From E44-bin88 sp050123275 (GTDB lineage Bacteria; Chloroflexota; Dehalococcoidia; Dehalococcoidales; BS750m-G39), in assembly GCA_050123275.1 (NCBI GenBank), contig JASFHK010000002.1, forward strand, positions 105,121 through 169,120: a stretch of DNA of 64,000 bases, written 5' to 3'. The notes beneath the pieces were generated by a model that saw only the letters and a list, made by a program, of their open reading frames with translations, ran no database searches and was not told the origin of the DNA. The position numbers and the translations under genes are program-made. Numbering within the stretch: the stretch's first letter is position 1; each line of letters begins with the position of its first letter. Of this stretch, positions 35,653-44,080 are shown piece by piece.

Positions 35653-36905
35653 CGGCGCCTGATTTTAAGCAACAGCAGCGCCCCCACGATAAAGTAGATG
35701 AAACACGCACCCAGCATGAACGAGTAGCCCAGGTTATGGCCCTGGCTGTTGCCGAAGTCGATTAGAGGCCCGATGAGGCGCGCCAGCGCGGCGCCGCCGG
35801 CGGTGGCCAGGTTGGTCAGCCCCAGGTATCTCGCCTCCTCGCCCTTGGGCACCAGGTCGGTGGCTAAGGCCCAGTTACTGCTCATGAAGGCGCCGAAGGC
35901 GACGCCCACCAGCCCGCTGCAGAGCATTATCAGCGTGAGGTTCTGCTGGCTGAGGAAAATGAGCCCCGTGGCCAGTGCCCCCAGCAGCCCCGCACTGAAG
36001 GCAACGGGGCGTCGGCCCACGCGGTCGGAGAGGCGGCCCGCCGGGTAGACGACGATGAGCATACCGGCGGCGGCGACCGTTAAGAACCGGAAGGTGGTGG
36101 CGGTGGGGTCGGGGACGCCGACGACATCCATCAGAAAGTATAAGGCGAAGGCCTGGATGGTAGTGAAGGCCATCATGGTGAAGAGGCGGGAGACGAGGAA
36201 CCAGATGAAGTCGCGGTGCGCCTTGACCCTAATCTTAAAACTCTGCAAGATGGTGGCCAGCAGGGGCGGCTGGGCGACGCGCCGCCCCGGGCGCTCTTTG
36301 ACGGTGAGCACGGTGATGAGCATCGCCGCCAGCAGCACTGCCCCCAGCAAGGCCAGCGACAGCCAGAGCCAGTAGCCACCCTCACCCCCGGAGTAGCGGG
36401 TCATAAAGAAGGATATGGGGTAGAGCAGGGCGACGCCGCCGGTTATATCCAGGAAGTTCTTCACTCCCGAAGCCAGCCCCCGTTTACCCTCGGGCACCAT
36501 CTCGGGGATGAAGGCCTGATAGGGGCCTTGGGCGGTGTTGGAGGCTATCTGGAGACAACAGTAAACGGCGAAGATGGCCAGGTAGCTGCCCGCCAGGCTG
36601 ATGCCGGACAGAAAGACGATGGCCCCCAGCGTGCCCACCAGGATAAAGGGGCGGCGTCGCCCCCAGCCGAATCCGGAGCGGTCGCTGATGGCGCCGGCGA
36701 TGGGCTGGAAGATAATGGCCAGCATCAGCCCGGCAAAGGTGAGCAGTCCCAGATAGGTGCTCTTTTCCGATGCCGCTACGAAGTCCAAAAGTAGCGTTGG
36801 TAAGACAATAAAGTGCAGGCCGCCCCAGAGAGCGGATTGGGCGAAGCCGAAGACGGTAATCTTGAAGTAGTCGATGCGGCGAAAGGTGCCAAAATTACTG
36901 GCCAT
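35649..36905 (-). CDS. MFS transporter
   Basis: 418 residues and about 12 membrane helices. The signature after helix 2, GAISDRSGFGWGRRRPFILVG, is that of GPH/SLC45-like sugar carriers, and the second-half repeat has AGRLSDRVGRRPVAFS. Substrate unknown. It is a stand-alone minus-strand gene divergent from hppA, with a 363-base repeat-filled gap upstream. Confidence 0.87.
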   Translation of the reverse strand: MASNFGTFRRIDYFKITVFGFAQSALWGGLHFIVLPTLLLDFVAASEKSTYLGLLTFAGLMLAIIFQPIAGAISDRSGFGWGRRRPFILVGTLGAIVFLSGISLAGSYLAIFAVYCCLQIASNTAQGPYQAFIPEMVPEGKRGLASGVKNFLDITGGVALLYPISFFMTRYSGGEGGYWLWLSLALLGAVLLAAMLITVLTVKERPGRRVAQPPLLATILQSFKIRVKAHRDFIWFLVSRLFTMMAFTTIQAFALYFLMDVVGVPDPTATTFRFLTVAAAGMLIVVYPAGRLSDRVGRRPVAFSAGLLGALATGLIFLSQQNLTLIMLCSGLVGVAFGAFMSSNWALATDLVPKGEEARYLGLTNLATAGGAALARLIGPLIDFGNSQGHNLGYSFMLGACFIYFIVGALLLLKIRRR

Positions 36906-36971
36906 CTTCTCTTATGATTTAGCATAACAGAGCCGGACTAAAGTGGCAACGATGGCGTCCCCTTTCACGTT

Positions 36972-37030
36972 TAGCGGACGTCTTTCCTTCCCGACCCAGC
37001 CCGCCCTAATGAGTAAACTCCTTAACCTGG
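36972..37030 (-). repeat. Intergenic repeat copy R4 (degenerate module A)
   Basis: Minus strand keeps the GGAAGGAAAGACGTCCGC end and TTAGGGCGGGCTGGGTCGGG; the hairpin is GAGTTTACTC, again different from other copies but still self-complementary. It is followed by module C, as R3 is. Located between divergent MFS and hppA genes. Confidence 0.65.
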
Positions 37031-37040
37031 GGGATACACC

Positions 37041-37138
37041 ACCCCTCCCTGATAAATCCTAAATCCGAATATCTAAATTCTAACTTTTAGGATTTCGGAT
37101 TTCGTGCTTAGAATTTCCGGTGAGGAGAAAAGGGGGTT
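37041..37138 (+). repeat. Module C copy 2
   Basis: Shares CTTTTAGGATTTCGGATTTC and GTGCTTAGAATTTCCGG with the copy at 32371-32410. Here the left arm is longer (AAATCCTAAATCCGAATATC and TAAATTCTAA), so it can pair with the right arm over more than 20 positions, giving a long imperfect hairpin. Confidence 0.75.
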
Positions 37139-37268
37139 ATATAAATCCCACAAAAAAGGGGGGCGGAACGGCGGAATTTATAGCTGGCGCCGACTTTTTT
37201 CCCGCCGCTTGGCTGTGGTATAATCCTGTCGGCTTTTAACCGAAAGACTACTATTTAAAGGAGGGGTT

Positions 37269-39407
37269 ATGCCAGTTATTTTTTGGATTGTGCCTTTGGC
37301 GGGCATCGTTACCGTGGTCTTCGCCATATTGCTGGCCCGGAACGTGCTCAAGAGTTCCACAGGCACGCCCAAGATGAAAGAAATCGGGGACATTATCTTC
37401 AAAGCTGCCTGGGCTTTCATGAAGCGCCAGTACAGCACCATCGCCATCTATTCGGTAGCGATTGCCGTTATTATCGGCGTTTTGGTGGCGGTGTTGGGAG
37501 GCACTGAGGTCGAGGGCATGAGTGCCTTCGCTATCGGCTGGCGCACCGGCGTCGCTTTCCTGGTAGGCGCGGTGTGTTCCGGCGTGGCCGGCTTCATCGG
37601 CATGTACATCGCGGTGAAGTCCAACGTGCGCTGCGCCGCCGCCGCCCAGAAGAGCCTCACCGACGCGGTTAACATCGCTTTGCGCGGCGGCGCCGTTTCC
37701 GGCTTCCTGATTACCGCGCTCAGCCTTATCGGCGTTACCGTTATCTTCTTCGCCTACGGCGGCGCCAGCAACCCGGACATCGCGCCCCACCTCATCGTCG
37801 GCTTCGGTTTCGGGGCCAGTTTCGTGGCCCTCTTCGCCCAGCTCGGCGGCGGCATCTACACTAAGGCCGCCGACGTCGGCGCCGACCTGGTGGGCAAGGT
37901 CGAATCGGGCATTCCCGAGGACGACCCGCGTAACCCCGCCGTCATCGCCGACCTGGTGGGCGATAACGTCGGCGACTGCGCCGGCCGCGGCGCCGACCTC
38001 TTTGAGTCCACGGCGGCGGAGAACATCGGCGCCATGATACTGGGTATCGCCGCCTATCTGGTTACCGAGAACATCGCCTGGATACTCTTCCCCTTATGCG
38101 TTCGCGGCTTCGGCATGCTGGCCAGCATGATAGGCATTTTCTGCGTGCGGGCTAAGGAAAAAGAGAACGCCATGAACGCGCTCAACCGCGGCTATTTCGT
38201 GGCTATCGGCCTCTCCATAGTGGGGCTGGCGGTAACCGTTTACTTCATGCTGGATAACTGGTGGCTCTTCGGCGCCGGCTTGGTCGGCATCGCCGCCAGC
38301 GTGATTATCGTCTTCGTCACCCAGTACTACACCGAGTGGCGTTTCAAACCGGTACGCAGCATCGCCGAGGCTTCCAAGACGGGCCCGGCGACCAACATCA
38401 TCATGGGCACGGCGGTGGGCTTCGAGACCACCCTGGCCACCGCCCTCATTATCGGTATTTCGCTTTTGCTCTCCTACTGGATGGGGGATATGAGCGGAGT
38501 GCACGGGGCGGGCGCCTTCGGCACGGCCGTGGCCACCATGGGCATGCTCATGACCTGCCCTTACGTTTTATCAATGGACACCTTCGGCCCCATCACCGAT
38601 AACGCCAACGGCATCAACGAGATGGCGGGGGCGGGGCCGGCGGTGCGCAAGGTGACCGACCGCCTCGACGCCGTGGGCAACACCACCAAGGCCCTGACCA
38701 AGGGCTACGCCATGGTTTCGGCGGGTCTGGCCGCCTTCCTGCTCTTCCAGGCTTTCCTGGACCGGGTTTCCTTCCTCAAGTTCGGCGAGGTCGGGCTCTA
38801 CAACATCGTTAACATCGCCCGCATCGAGGTCTTCGTGGGCGCCCTGCTGGCGGTGATGATTGTCTTCCTCTTCAGCTCCTGGGCGATTAAGGCGGTGGGC
38901 AAGACCGCTTCCAAGATTATCGAGGAGGTGCGGCGACAGTTCCGCGCCGACCCCGGCATCCTCAAGGGGACTTCGGCTCCCGATTACGCCAAGGCGGTTG
39001 ATATCACCACCCGCGCCGGACTGCGCGAAATGATTGCCCCCGGGCTTTTGCCCGTGCTGGGCCCGATTATCATCGGAGTCGTCTTCCGCTTCATCCCCGG
39101 CTATGACGGCGCCATGGCGGTAGCCGCCGTGCTCATGGTGGGCACTATCGGCGGCATCCTGCTGGCTTCCTACATGAACAACGGCGGCGGCGCCTGGGAC
39201 AACGCCAAGAAGATGATTGAGGACGGACAGCTCAAGGACGAAAACGGCAAGGTAATCGGCAAGGGTTCGCCCACCCACGCGGCAGCGGTGGTCGGCGACA
39301 CCTTGGGCGACCCGCTCAAAGACACGGCGGGGCCCTCGCTGCACGTTCTGGTTAAGCTGCTGGCCACCATCACCCTGGTGATGTGCCCGCTCTTTATCGT
39401 CGTCTAG
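37269..39407 (+). CDS. hppA: Membrane-bound proton-translocating pyrophosphatase
   Basis: Couples PPi hydrolysis to ion pumping across the cytoplasmic membrane; 712 residues and about 16 helices. The active site shows GGIYTKAADVGADLVGKVE, IPEDDPRNPAVIADLVGDNV and GDCAGRGADLFES; later NANGINEMAG and DTLGDPLKDTAGP. The diagnostic motif reads GNTTKAL, with Lys where K+-dependent enzymes have Ala, so this should be the K+-independent H+-pumping class. AAGGAGGGG ribosome-binding site; TATAAT at 37219-37224 is the likely -10 box. Confidence 0.95.
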   Translation: MPVIFWIVPLAGIVTVVFAILLARNVLKSSTGTPKMKEIGDIIFKAAWAFMKRQYSTIAIYSVAIAVIIGVLVAVLGGTEVEGMSAFAIGWRTGVAFLVGAVCSGVAGFIGMYIAVKSNVRCAAAAQKSLTDAVNIALRGGAVSGFLITALSLIGVTVIFFAYGGASNPDIAPHLIVGFGFGASFVALFAQLGGGIYTKAADVGADLVGKVESGIPEDDPRNPAVIADLVGDNVGDCAGRGADLFESTAAENIGAMILGIAAYLVTENIAWILFPLCVRGFGMLASMIGIFCVRAKEKENAMNALNRGYFVAIGLSIVGLAVTVYFMLDNWWLFGAGLVGIAASVIIVFVTQYYTEWRFKPVRSIAEASKTGPATNIIMGTAVGFETTLATALIIGISLLLSYWMGDMSGVHGAGAFGTAVATMGMLMTCPYVLSMDTFGPITDNANGINEMAGAGPAVRKVTDRLDAVGNTTKALTKGYAMVSAGLAAFLLFQAFLDRVSFLKFGEVGLYNIVNIARIEVFVGALLAVMIVFLFSSWAIKAVGKTASKIIEEVRRQFRADPGILKGTSAPDYAKAVDITTRAGLREMIAPGLLPVLGPIIIGVVFRFIPGYDGAMAVAAVLMVGTIGGILLASYMNNGGGAWDNAKKMIEDGQLKDENGKVIGKGSPTHAAAVVGDTLGDPLKDTAGPSLHVLVKLLATITLVMCPLFIVV

Positions 39408-39426
39408 GCTACTGAAAGCCAAAATT

Positions 39427-39467
39427 AAATCCCCCTCTTCTCTAACCGGAGGAGGGGGATTTTTATT
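39427..39467. terminator. Bidirectional terminator between hppA and argC
   Basis: Arms AAATCCCCCTC (from 39428) and GAGGGGGATTT (39452-39462) with T-rich runs on both sides (TTTTTATTT downstream, and the complement of AAAATTAAA on the other strand). It lies between convergent genes. Confidence 0.85.
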
Positions 39468-39487
39468 TCAGGTGCGCTTGACGAGGG

Positions 39488-40489
39488 TCAGGGGTATATC
39501 GCCAGACTTTCGATGCCCGCCGTCTCGGGCAGGCCCAGCATCAGGTTCATGTTCTGTACCGCCTGGCTGGCCGCCCCCTTCATCAAATTATCGATGCAGC
39601 CGATAACGATTAAGCGGTTGGTGCGCGGGTCGATGACGGGATAGACCAGGCACATATTGCTGCCCCAGGTGTGCTTGGTGTGGGGTGGGGCGTCGCTCAC
39701 CCGGACGAAAGGCTCGTCCTTGTAGAAGTCCTTATATATTTGCCTGACCTCCGCCTCATCCGTTTTCTTGGCCAATGTGGCGTAGCAGGTGCTCAAGATT
39801 CCCCGCGTCATGGGTACCAGGTGGGGCACGAAGCTAATGGAGGGCTTGATTTCTTTAAGCTCCTGGGCGATTTCGGGCATGTGGCGGTGCCCTCCCAGCG
39901 CGTAGGCGCTGGTGTCCTCGTTGACCTCGGCATAATGGCTTTCCAGTTTCAGGCTGCGCCCCGAGCCGGACAGGCCCGACTTGCTGTCGATGACGATATC
40001 GGGCCCGATGAGCTTGGCCCGGGCCGCCGGTGCCAGCGCCAGTATGGCGCTGGTGGGGTAACAGCCGGGGTTAGCCACCAGCCGCGCCGAGGCAATCCGG
40101 GCGCGGTGCAGCTCGGGCAGGCCGTAAACGGCTCTGGCCAGCAGCTGGGGGGAGGGGTGCTTAAAGCCGTACCATTTCTCGTAGAGGGTGGCGTCTTTCA
40201 GTCTGAAATCGGCGCTGATATCGACCACCCTGACCTCTTTTTCAAGCAAAGGGATGACCTCGGCGGCGCTGTCCTTGTGGGGCATGGCCGAAAAAGCCAG
40301 CTCCACCTCGCCCAGCTCGGCCTCGATGGTGAGGTCGATGTCGGCCAGGTGGGGGAAGACCTCGGCCAGCTTCTTGCCGGCGGCGCTCCGCCCCGTGACC
40401 GAAGCCAGCTCTACATCGGGGTGCTGGTGGAGCAGGCGCGCCAGTTCGACGCCGGTGTATCCGGTTACGTTAATAATGCCGACTTTCAT
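39488..40489 (-). CDS. argC: N-acetyl-gamma-glutamyl-phosphate reductase
   Basis: Third step of arginine synthesis; NADPH-dependent. MKVGIINVTGYTGVELARLLHQHP is the Rossmann start; the catalytic Cys is in NPGCYPTSAIL, with SGLSGSGR and the closing His region HRHMPEIAQEL. 333 residues, type 1 family. The ATG overlaps the stop of the upstream K+ channel gene by 4 bases, although the functions look unrelated. No other arg genes are near. Confidence 0.94.
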   Translation of the reverse strand: MKVGIINVTGYTGVELARLLHQHPDVELASVTGRSAAGKKLAEVFPHLADIDLTIEAELGEVELAFSAMPHKDSAAEVIPLLEKEVRVVDISADFRLKDATLYEKWYGFKHPSPQLLARAVYGLPELHRARIASARLVANPGCYPTSAILALAPAARAKLIGPDIVIDSKSGLSGSGRSLKLESHYAEVNEDTSAYALGGHRHMPEIAQELKEIKPSISFVPHLVPMTRGILSTCYATLAKKTDEAEVRQIYKDFYKDEPFVRVSDAPPHTKHTWGSNMCLVYPVIDPRTNRLIVIGCIDNLMKGAASQAVQNMNLMLGLPETAGIESLAIYP

Positions 40490-41496
40490 TTTTTGCCTCT
40501 TTTCTTTCCGGTCAGGATTTTCTCCAGCGCCGCCAGGCGCTGCTTGGTGCCGATGACGATGAGCCGGTCGCCTTCCTCGATGACGTCCTCGTCGGGGGGA
40601 TTGGCCACCAGCGTGCCGTTGGCCTTCCTTATAGCCAGCACGGTGATGCCGGCCTTGTTACGGGCCTGGCCCATGGTCTGTTCGATGAGCGAGGAGCCGG
40701 CGACGACGTCGATGGTTTCCATTTGCAGGTCGCGGCCGCGGCCGGAGGTGACGGTGTCGATGAACTCGACCACCGCCGGGCGCATGGCCAGCATCGCCAT
40801 GCGGCGCCCGCCGATGGCGTGGGGAGAAATAACTCTATCGGCGCCCGCCCGGCGCAGCTTGCCCTCGGAGGCGGGGCTGGCGCAGCGCGCCTCGATGAAG
40901 ATGTCGGGGTGCAGCTCGCGGGCGGAGAGGGTGATAAAGGTGTTATCGGTGTCGCTGCCCACCGCCGCCACCAGCCCGTAGGCCCGGTCGATGCCGGCTT
41001 CCTTGAGCACATCGTCGTCGGTGGCGTCGCCGAGTATGACCAGGTAGCCCTCTTTCTCGGCATCAGCCGCGTGCTCCTCGTTGTTGCTGATGATGACGAA
41101 GGGGACCCCCTCCTCGCTGAAGGTGAGGGCGATTGACTCCCCCACCCGACCGTAGCCGCAGAGGATATAGTGATTTTTGAGTTTGGCAATTTTATTCTTC
41201 ATCCTTTGCCTCCCCATGGTGATGCCGAATTGTCCCTCTATAAAATAGCCCATGATGGTAGTTAGAATATAGAGCGCGCCGCCGACGCCGCCGATGATGA
41301 GAAAGACGGTGAAGATGCGGCCGGCTTCGCTTAAGGGATAGACCTCCCTGAAGCCCACCGTGGTGATGGTGGTGATGGTCATGTAGAGCGAATCGAGAAA
41401 GCTCCAGTCCTCGATGAAGGTGTAGCCAATGACACCGATGGCTACGATGATAACAAAGCCATATAGACCCCAGAGCAGTCTGCGTAACGAACTCAT
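40486..41496 (-). CDS. Potassium channel with TrkA-N/TrkA-C (RCK) domains
   Basis: 336 residues: two membrane helices (about 10-30 and 66-90) flanking a pore loop with filter TITTVGFREV, then an RCK NAD-binding domain (YILCGYGRVGESIALTF) and a TrkA-C domain (about 255-330). MthK-like architecture gated by ligands. The filter reads TVGF-R-E rather than TVGYGD, as in a prokaryotic subgroup of these channels; selectivity is therefore likely but not certain. Overlaps argC by 4 bases. Confidence 0.88.
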   Translation of the reverse strand: MSSLRRLLWGLYGFVIIVAIGVIGYTFIEDWSFLDSLYMTITTITTVGFREVYPLSEAGRIFTVFLIIGGVGGALYILTTIMGYFIEGQFGITMGRQRMKNKIAKLKNHYILCGYGRVGESIALTFSEEGVPFVIISNNEEHAADAEKEGYLVILGDATDDDVLKEAGIDRAYGLVAAVGSDTDNTFITLSARELHPDIFIEARCASPASEGKLRRAGADRVISPHAIGGRRMAMLAMRPAVVEFIDTVTSGRGRDLQMETIDVVAGSSLIEQTMGQARNKAGITVLAIRKANGTLVANPPDEDVIEEGDRLIVIGTKQRLAALEKILTGKKRGKK

Positions 41497-41575
41497 CGGC
41501 TAGCTGCCACCAATCTTTAGAAGACATTGTAACATAAAACAGGCCCACCTGCCTGCGGAAAAAAGGCCCCGATTC

Positions 41576-41605
41576 TTGCCAGTCGTGGCTGATTTATGTT
41601 AAAAT
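41576..41605 (+). promoter_or_regulatory. Promoter of the citrate/homocitrate synthase-like gene
   Basis: -35 TTGCCA (41576-41581), 18-base spacer, -10 TAAAAT (41600-41605). The leader of about 17 bases carries a strong AAAGGAGG before the ATG at 41629. Confidence 0.5.
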
Positions 41606-41628
41606 AATAGTTCCCAAAGGAGGTATCT

Positions 41629-42873
41629 ATGCCTAAGATTTACTTGCTTGACGTAACCAACCGCGACGGCGTGCAGACCGCCAAGCTCGGGCTTTCCAAG
41701 CTGGAAAAGACGATGGTAAACATCTACCTCAACGAGATGGGGGTTTTCCAGTCTGAGTTCGGCTTTCCCACCACCCGCCACGAATACCGCTACCTCCTGG
41801 CCAATCTGGAGCTGGCTGAGATGGGGGTCCTGCAGCCCATCCGCCTGGGGGGCTGGATAAGAGCTATCGTCGCCGATGTCGACCTGGCTTTCGAGAGAGT
41901 GCCCACTATCAAGCACCTCAATCTTTCCATATCCACCTCCGACCAGATGATTAAGGGTAAGTTCCAGGGCAAGAAGACCCGCAAGGACATCATCAAGGAC
42001 ATGACGAAGGCCGTCGACGCCGCCTGGGCCAAGGGCGCCGAGAGTATTGGCGTCAACGCCGAGGACGCTTCCCGAACCGACCTCGATTACCTTATCGAGT
42101 TCGGGCAGGCGGCCAAGGAGCACGGCGCCACCCGGCTGCGCTACTGCGACACGCTGGGCTACGACAACCCCTTCACCATTTACCGCACCAACAAGGCGCT
42201 GGCGGAGGAGGTGAAACTGCCCATCGAGCAGCACTGCCACGGCGACCTGGGCATGGCGGCGGCTAACTCCCTGGCCGGGGCCAAGGGAACCATTGACGGC
42301 GGCCAGGACGCCTACATCAACACCACCATCAACGGCATCGGGGAAAGGGCGGGCAACGCCGACCTGGTGACCGTTATCTTGGCGGTGACCAAGTCCAAGG
42401 ACTTCGCCGACCGCTACCAGTTCGGCAGCAAGATAAAGCTTTCCAAGGCCTGGAAAATCGCCAAGTTCACCGAGTATGCCTTCGACGTGCCCATTCCCAT
42501 CAACCAGCCCGGCGTCGGCGCCAACGCCTTCGCCCACGAGTCGGGCATCCACGCCGACGGCGTGCTCAAAGACCCGGAAAACTACGAGCTTTACGGCTTC
42601 AAGGAGCTGGGCCGGGGCGACCCCATCAAAGTGGACACGGGGCGGGAGATTATCGCCGGCCAGTACAGCGGCATCTCCGGCTTCAGCCACGTCATGGGTA
42701 AGCTCCAGGACATATCTTTCGAAACCAAGGAAGAGGCCAACGAAGTCCTGGAGCTGGTGAGGTACGCCAACGTACTCTCCCACAAACCGCTGGTCGAGGA
42801 CGAGCTGCTCTTCATCGCCAGATACCCCGATATCGCCAAGAAGCTGCTCACGCTCACCCCGCTGGCCTGGTAA
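41629..42873 (+). CDS. Homocitrate synthase-like / probable (Re)-citrate synthase
   Basis: DRE-TIM metallolyase family protein of 414 residues that condenses acetyl-CoA with a 2-oxo acid. LLDVTNRDGVQTAKLGLSK carries the metal/substrate D-x-R-D; metal-binding His pair is in EQHCHGDLGMA and NGIGERAGNADL closes the barrel; HESGIHADGVLK follows. It lacks the LeuA regulatory domain. In Dehalococcoides and clostridia, proteins of this look act as (Re)-citrate synthase, which fits an isolated gene without lysine or nif neighbours, but homocitrate synthase cannot be excluded. Strong promoter, RBS and terminator make it a monocistronic unit. Confidence 0.82.
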   Translation: MPKIYLLDVTNRDGVQTAKLGLSKLEKTMVNIYLNEMGVFQSEFGFPTTRHEYRYLLANLELAEMGVLQPIRLGGWIRAIVADVDLAFERVPTIKHLNLSISTSDQMIKGKFQGKKTRKDIIKDMTKAVDAAWAKGAESIGVNAEDASRTDLDYLIEFGQAAKEHGATRLRYCDTLGYDNPFTIYRTNKALAEEVKLPIEQHCHGDLGMAAANSLAGAKGTIDGGQDAYINTTINGIGERAGNADLVTVILAVTKSKDFADRYQFGSKIKLSKAWKIAKFTEYAFDVPIPINQPGVGANAFAHESGIHADGVLKDPENYELYGFKELGRGDPIKVDTGREIIAGQYSGISGFSHVMGKLQDISFETKEEANEVLELVRYANVLSHKPLVEDELLFIARYPDIAKKLLTLTPLAW

Positions 42874-42888
42874 TCGTTTGAGGAGACC

Positions 42889-42917
42889 GGGGCTGCTTTT
42901 ATAAGCAGCCCCTTTTT
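42889..42917 (+). terminator. Intrinsic terminator after the synthase gene
   Basis: Perfect 10-base-pair stem GGGGCTGCTT / AAGCAGCCCC with loop TTAT, followed by five T residues (42913-42917). It begins 15 bases after the stop codon. Confidence 0.9.
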
Positions 42918-42933
42918 GTTTGAGGTTGACATA

Positions 42934-43386
42934 GTGACCGAACCGCCCAATATGGAACTGAAAGCCATCGGCGTCGTGCGCAGCGACATCAAGCAGCCCC
43001 TGAAACGCGGCTGGGAAGATGTCGTCGCCGAGGTTGTCGTCGACGCCGGGCTGACCGAGGCGCTGGAGGGGCTGGAAGACTTTTCCCACATCATCGTCCT
43101 CTACTGGATGCACCGCCTCGACGAAAGCAAAGACATGCCGCTGAAGGTCCACCCTATGGGCGACCGCGAGCTGCCGCTTACCGGGCGGTTCGCCACCCGC
43201 GCCCCCAGCCGCCCCAACCCCATCGGCCAGGCAACCGTCGCCCTTCTGGAACGGCGGGGCAACGTCCTTAAAGTAAAGGGGCTGGACGCTATCGACGGCA
43301 CGCCCGTCATCGACATCAAACCCTATATTCCCGGCTACGATTCCGCCGCCAACGCCAGAGCCGCCCGATGGATGCCAAAACACTGA
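42934..43386 (+). CDS. TrmO-like tRNA t6A37 methyltransferase (TsaA/VirR family)
   Basis: 150 residues forming the UPF0066/TsaA beta-barrel: IGVVRSD at the N-terminus, LEDFSHIIVLYWMHR, FATRAPSRPNPIGQATVALL and the C-terminal VIDIKPYIPGYD. In E. coli the homologue N-methylates t6A37 of tRNA-Thr with SAM. GTG at 42934 is preferred because GAGG lies 8 bases upstream; the TTG at 42916 lies inside the terminator T-tract. It overlaps the next gene by 19 bases. Confidence 0.85.
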   Translation: MTEPPNMELKAIGVVRSDIKQPLKRGWEDVVAEVVVDAGLTEALEGLEDFSHIIVLYWMHRLDESKDMPLKVHPMGDRELPLTGRFATRAPSRPNPIGQATVALLERRGNVLKVKGLDAIDGTPVIDIKPYIPGYDSAANARAARWMPKH

Positions 43387-44027
43387 AAGATTCCCTTACC
43401 GACGTTTACCAGCGGCTGCTGGCGCGTTTCGGCCCCCAGCACTGGTGGCCCGCCGAAGAGCCCTTCGAGGTTATCGTCGGCGCTATCCTCACCCAGTCCG
43501 CCGCCTGGACGAACGTGGAGAAGGCTATCGCCAACCTGAAGGAGGCGGGCGCCCTTTCGCCGAAAGCGCTGCGCCAGCTGCCTCTAACCGGGCTGGCCGA
43601 GCTGGTCCATCCCTGCGGCTATTACAACGCCAAGGCCTTGAAGCTCAAAGCCTTGGCCGAATGGCTGGGCGAAGACTACGGCGACGACCTGGATAAGCTC
43701 TTCGCTCTCGATGCCGGGGAGCTGCGCCGCCGCTTGCTGGCGGTGCACGGGGTGGGGCCGGAGACGGCCGATTCCATCATCCTCTACGCGGCGGGCAAGC
43801 CCGTTTTCGTCGTCGACGCTTACACGCGGCGCATCATCAGCCGGCTGGGGCTGGCGACCGGGAAGGACAGCTACGCATCCTACCAGTCGCTTTTTGCCGA
43901 TAACCTGCCCGCCGACGCCGCCGTTTTCAACGAGTACCACGCCCTGTTCGTGCGCCAGGGCAAGGACTACTGCCGCCGCAGCCCCAACTGCGCCGGCTGC
44001 TGCCTGCACGATATCTGCCAGTTCTAG
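43368..44027 (+). CDS. Endonuclease III-like DNA glycosylase (HhH-GPD, 4Fe-4S)
   Basis: 219 residues. Helix-hairpin-helix VHGVGPETADSIILYA, catalytic Asp in VDAYTRRI, and four C-terminal cysteines (CRRSPNCAGCCLHDIC) for a 4Fe-4S cluster. The position of the Nth lyase Lys (GVGRKTA) is Glu here (GVGPETA), which argues for a monofunctional glycosylase close to the MagIII/HP0602 group rather than true EndoIII. It starts within the 3' end of the TrmO-like gene. Confidence 0.87.
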   Translation: MDAKTLKDSLTDVYQRLLARFGPQHWWPAEEPFEVIVGAILTQSAAWTNVEKAIANLKEAGALSPKALRQLPLTGLAELVHPCGYYNAKALKLKALAEWLGEDYGDDLDKLFALDAGELRRRLLAVHGVGPETADSIILYAAGKPVFVVDAYTRRIISRLGLATGKDSYASYQSLFADNLPADAAVFNEYHALFVRQGKDYCRRSPNCAGCCLHDICQF

Positions 44028-44030
44028 TCT

Positions 44031-44060
44031 CCCCGCCTTCGCCAAGGCTACGGCGGGCGA
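44031..44060 (+). repeat. Short palindromic element after the glycosylase gene
   Basis: Starts three bases after the stop. Two nested inverted repeats share the sequence: outer CCCGCC / GGCGGG and inner GCCTT-CGCC-AAGGC. Read in one frame it encodes PAFAKATAGE, a peptide I recall from the spurious ends of many predicted proteins in uncultured-bacteria genomes. It may also act as a terminator, although no T-tract follows. Confidence 0.6.
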
Positions 44061-44080
44061 GCCGCTCCCCGCTCTGTTAT

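Noticed and set aside
39428..39466. The hppA-argC hairpin as a member of the intergenic repeat family
   Set aside because: It lacks the flanking conserved segments of modules A and B; it is an ordinary terminator.
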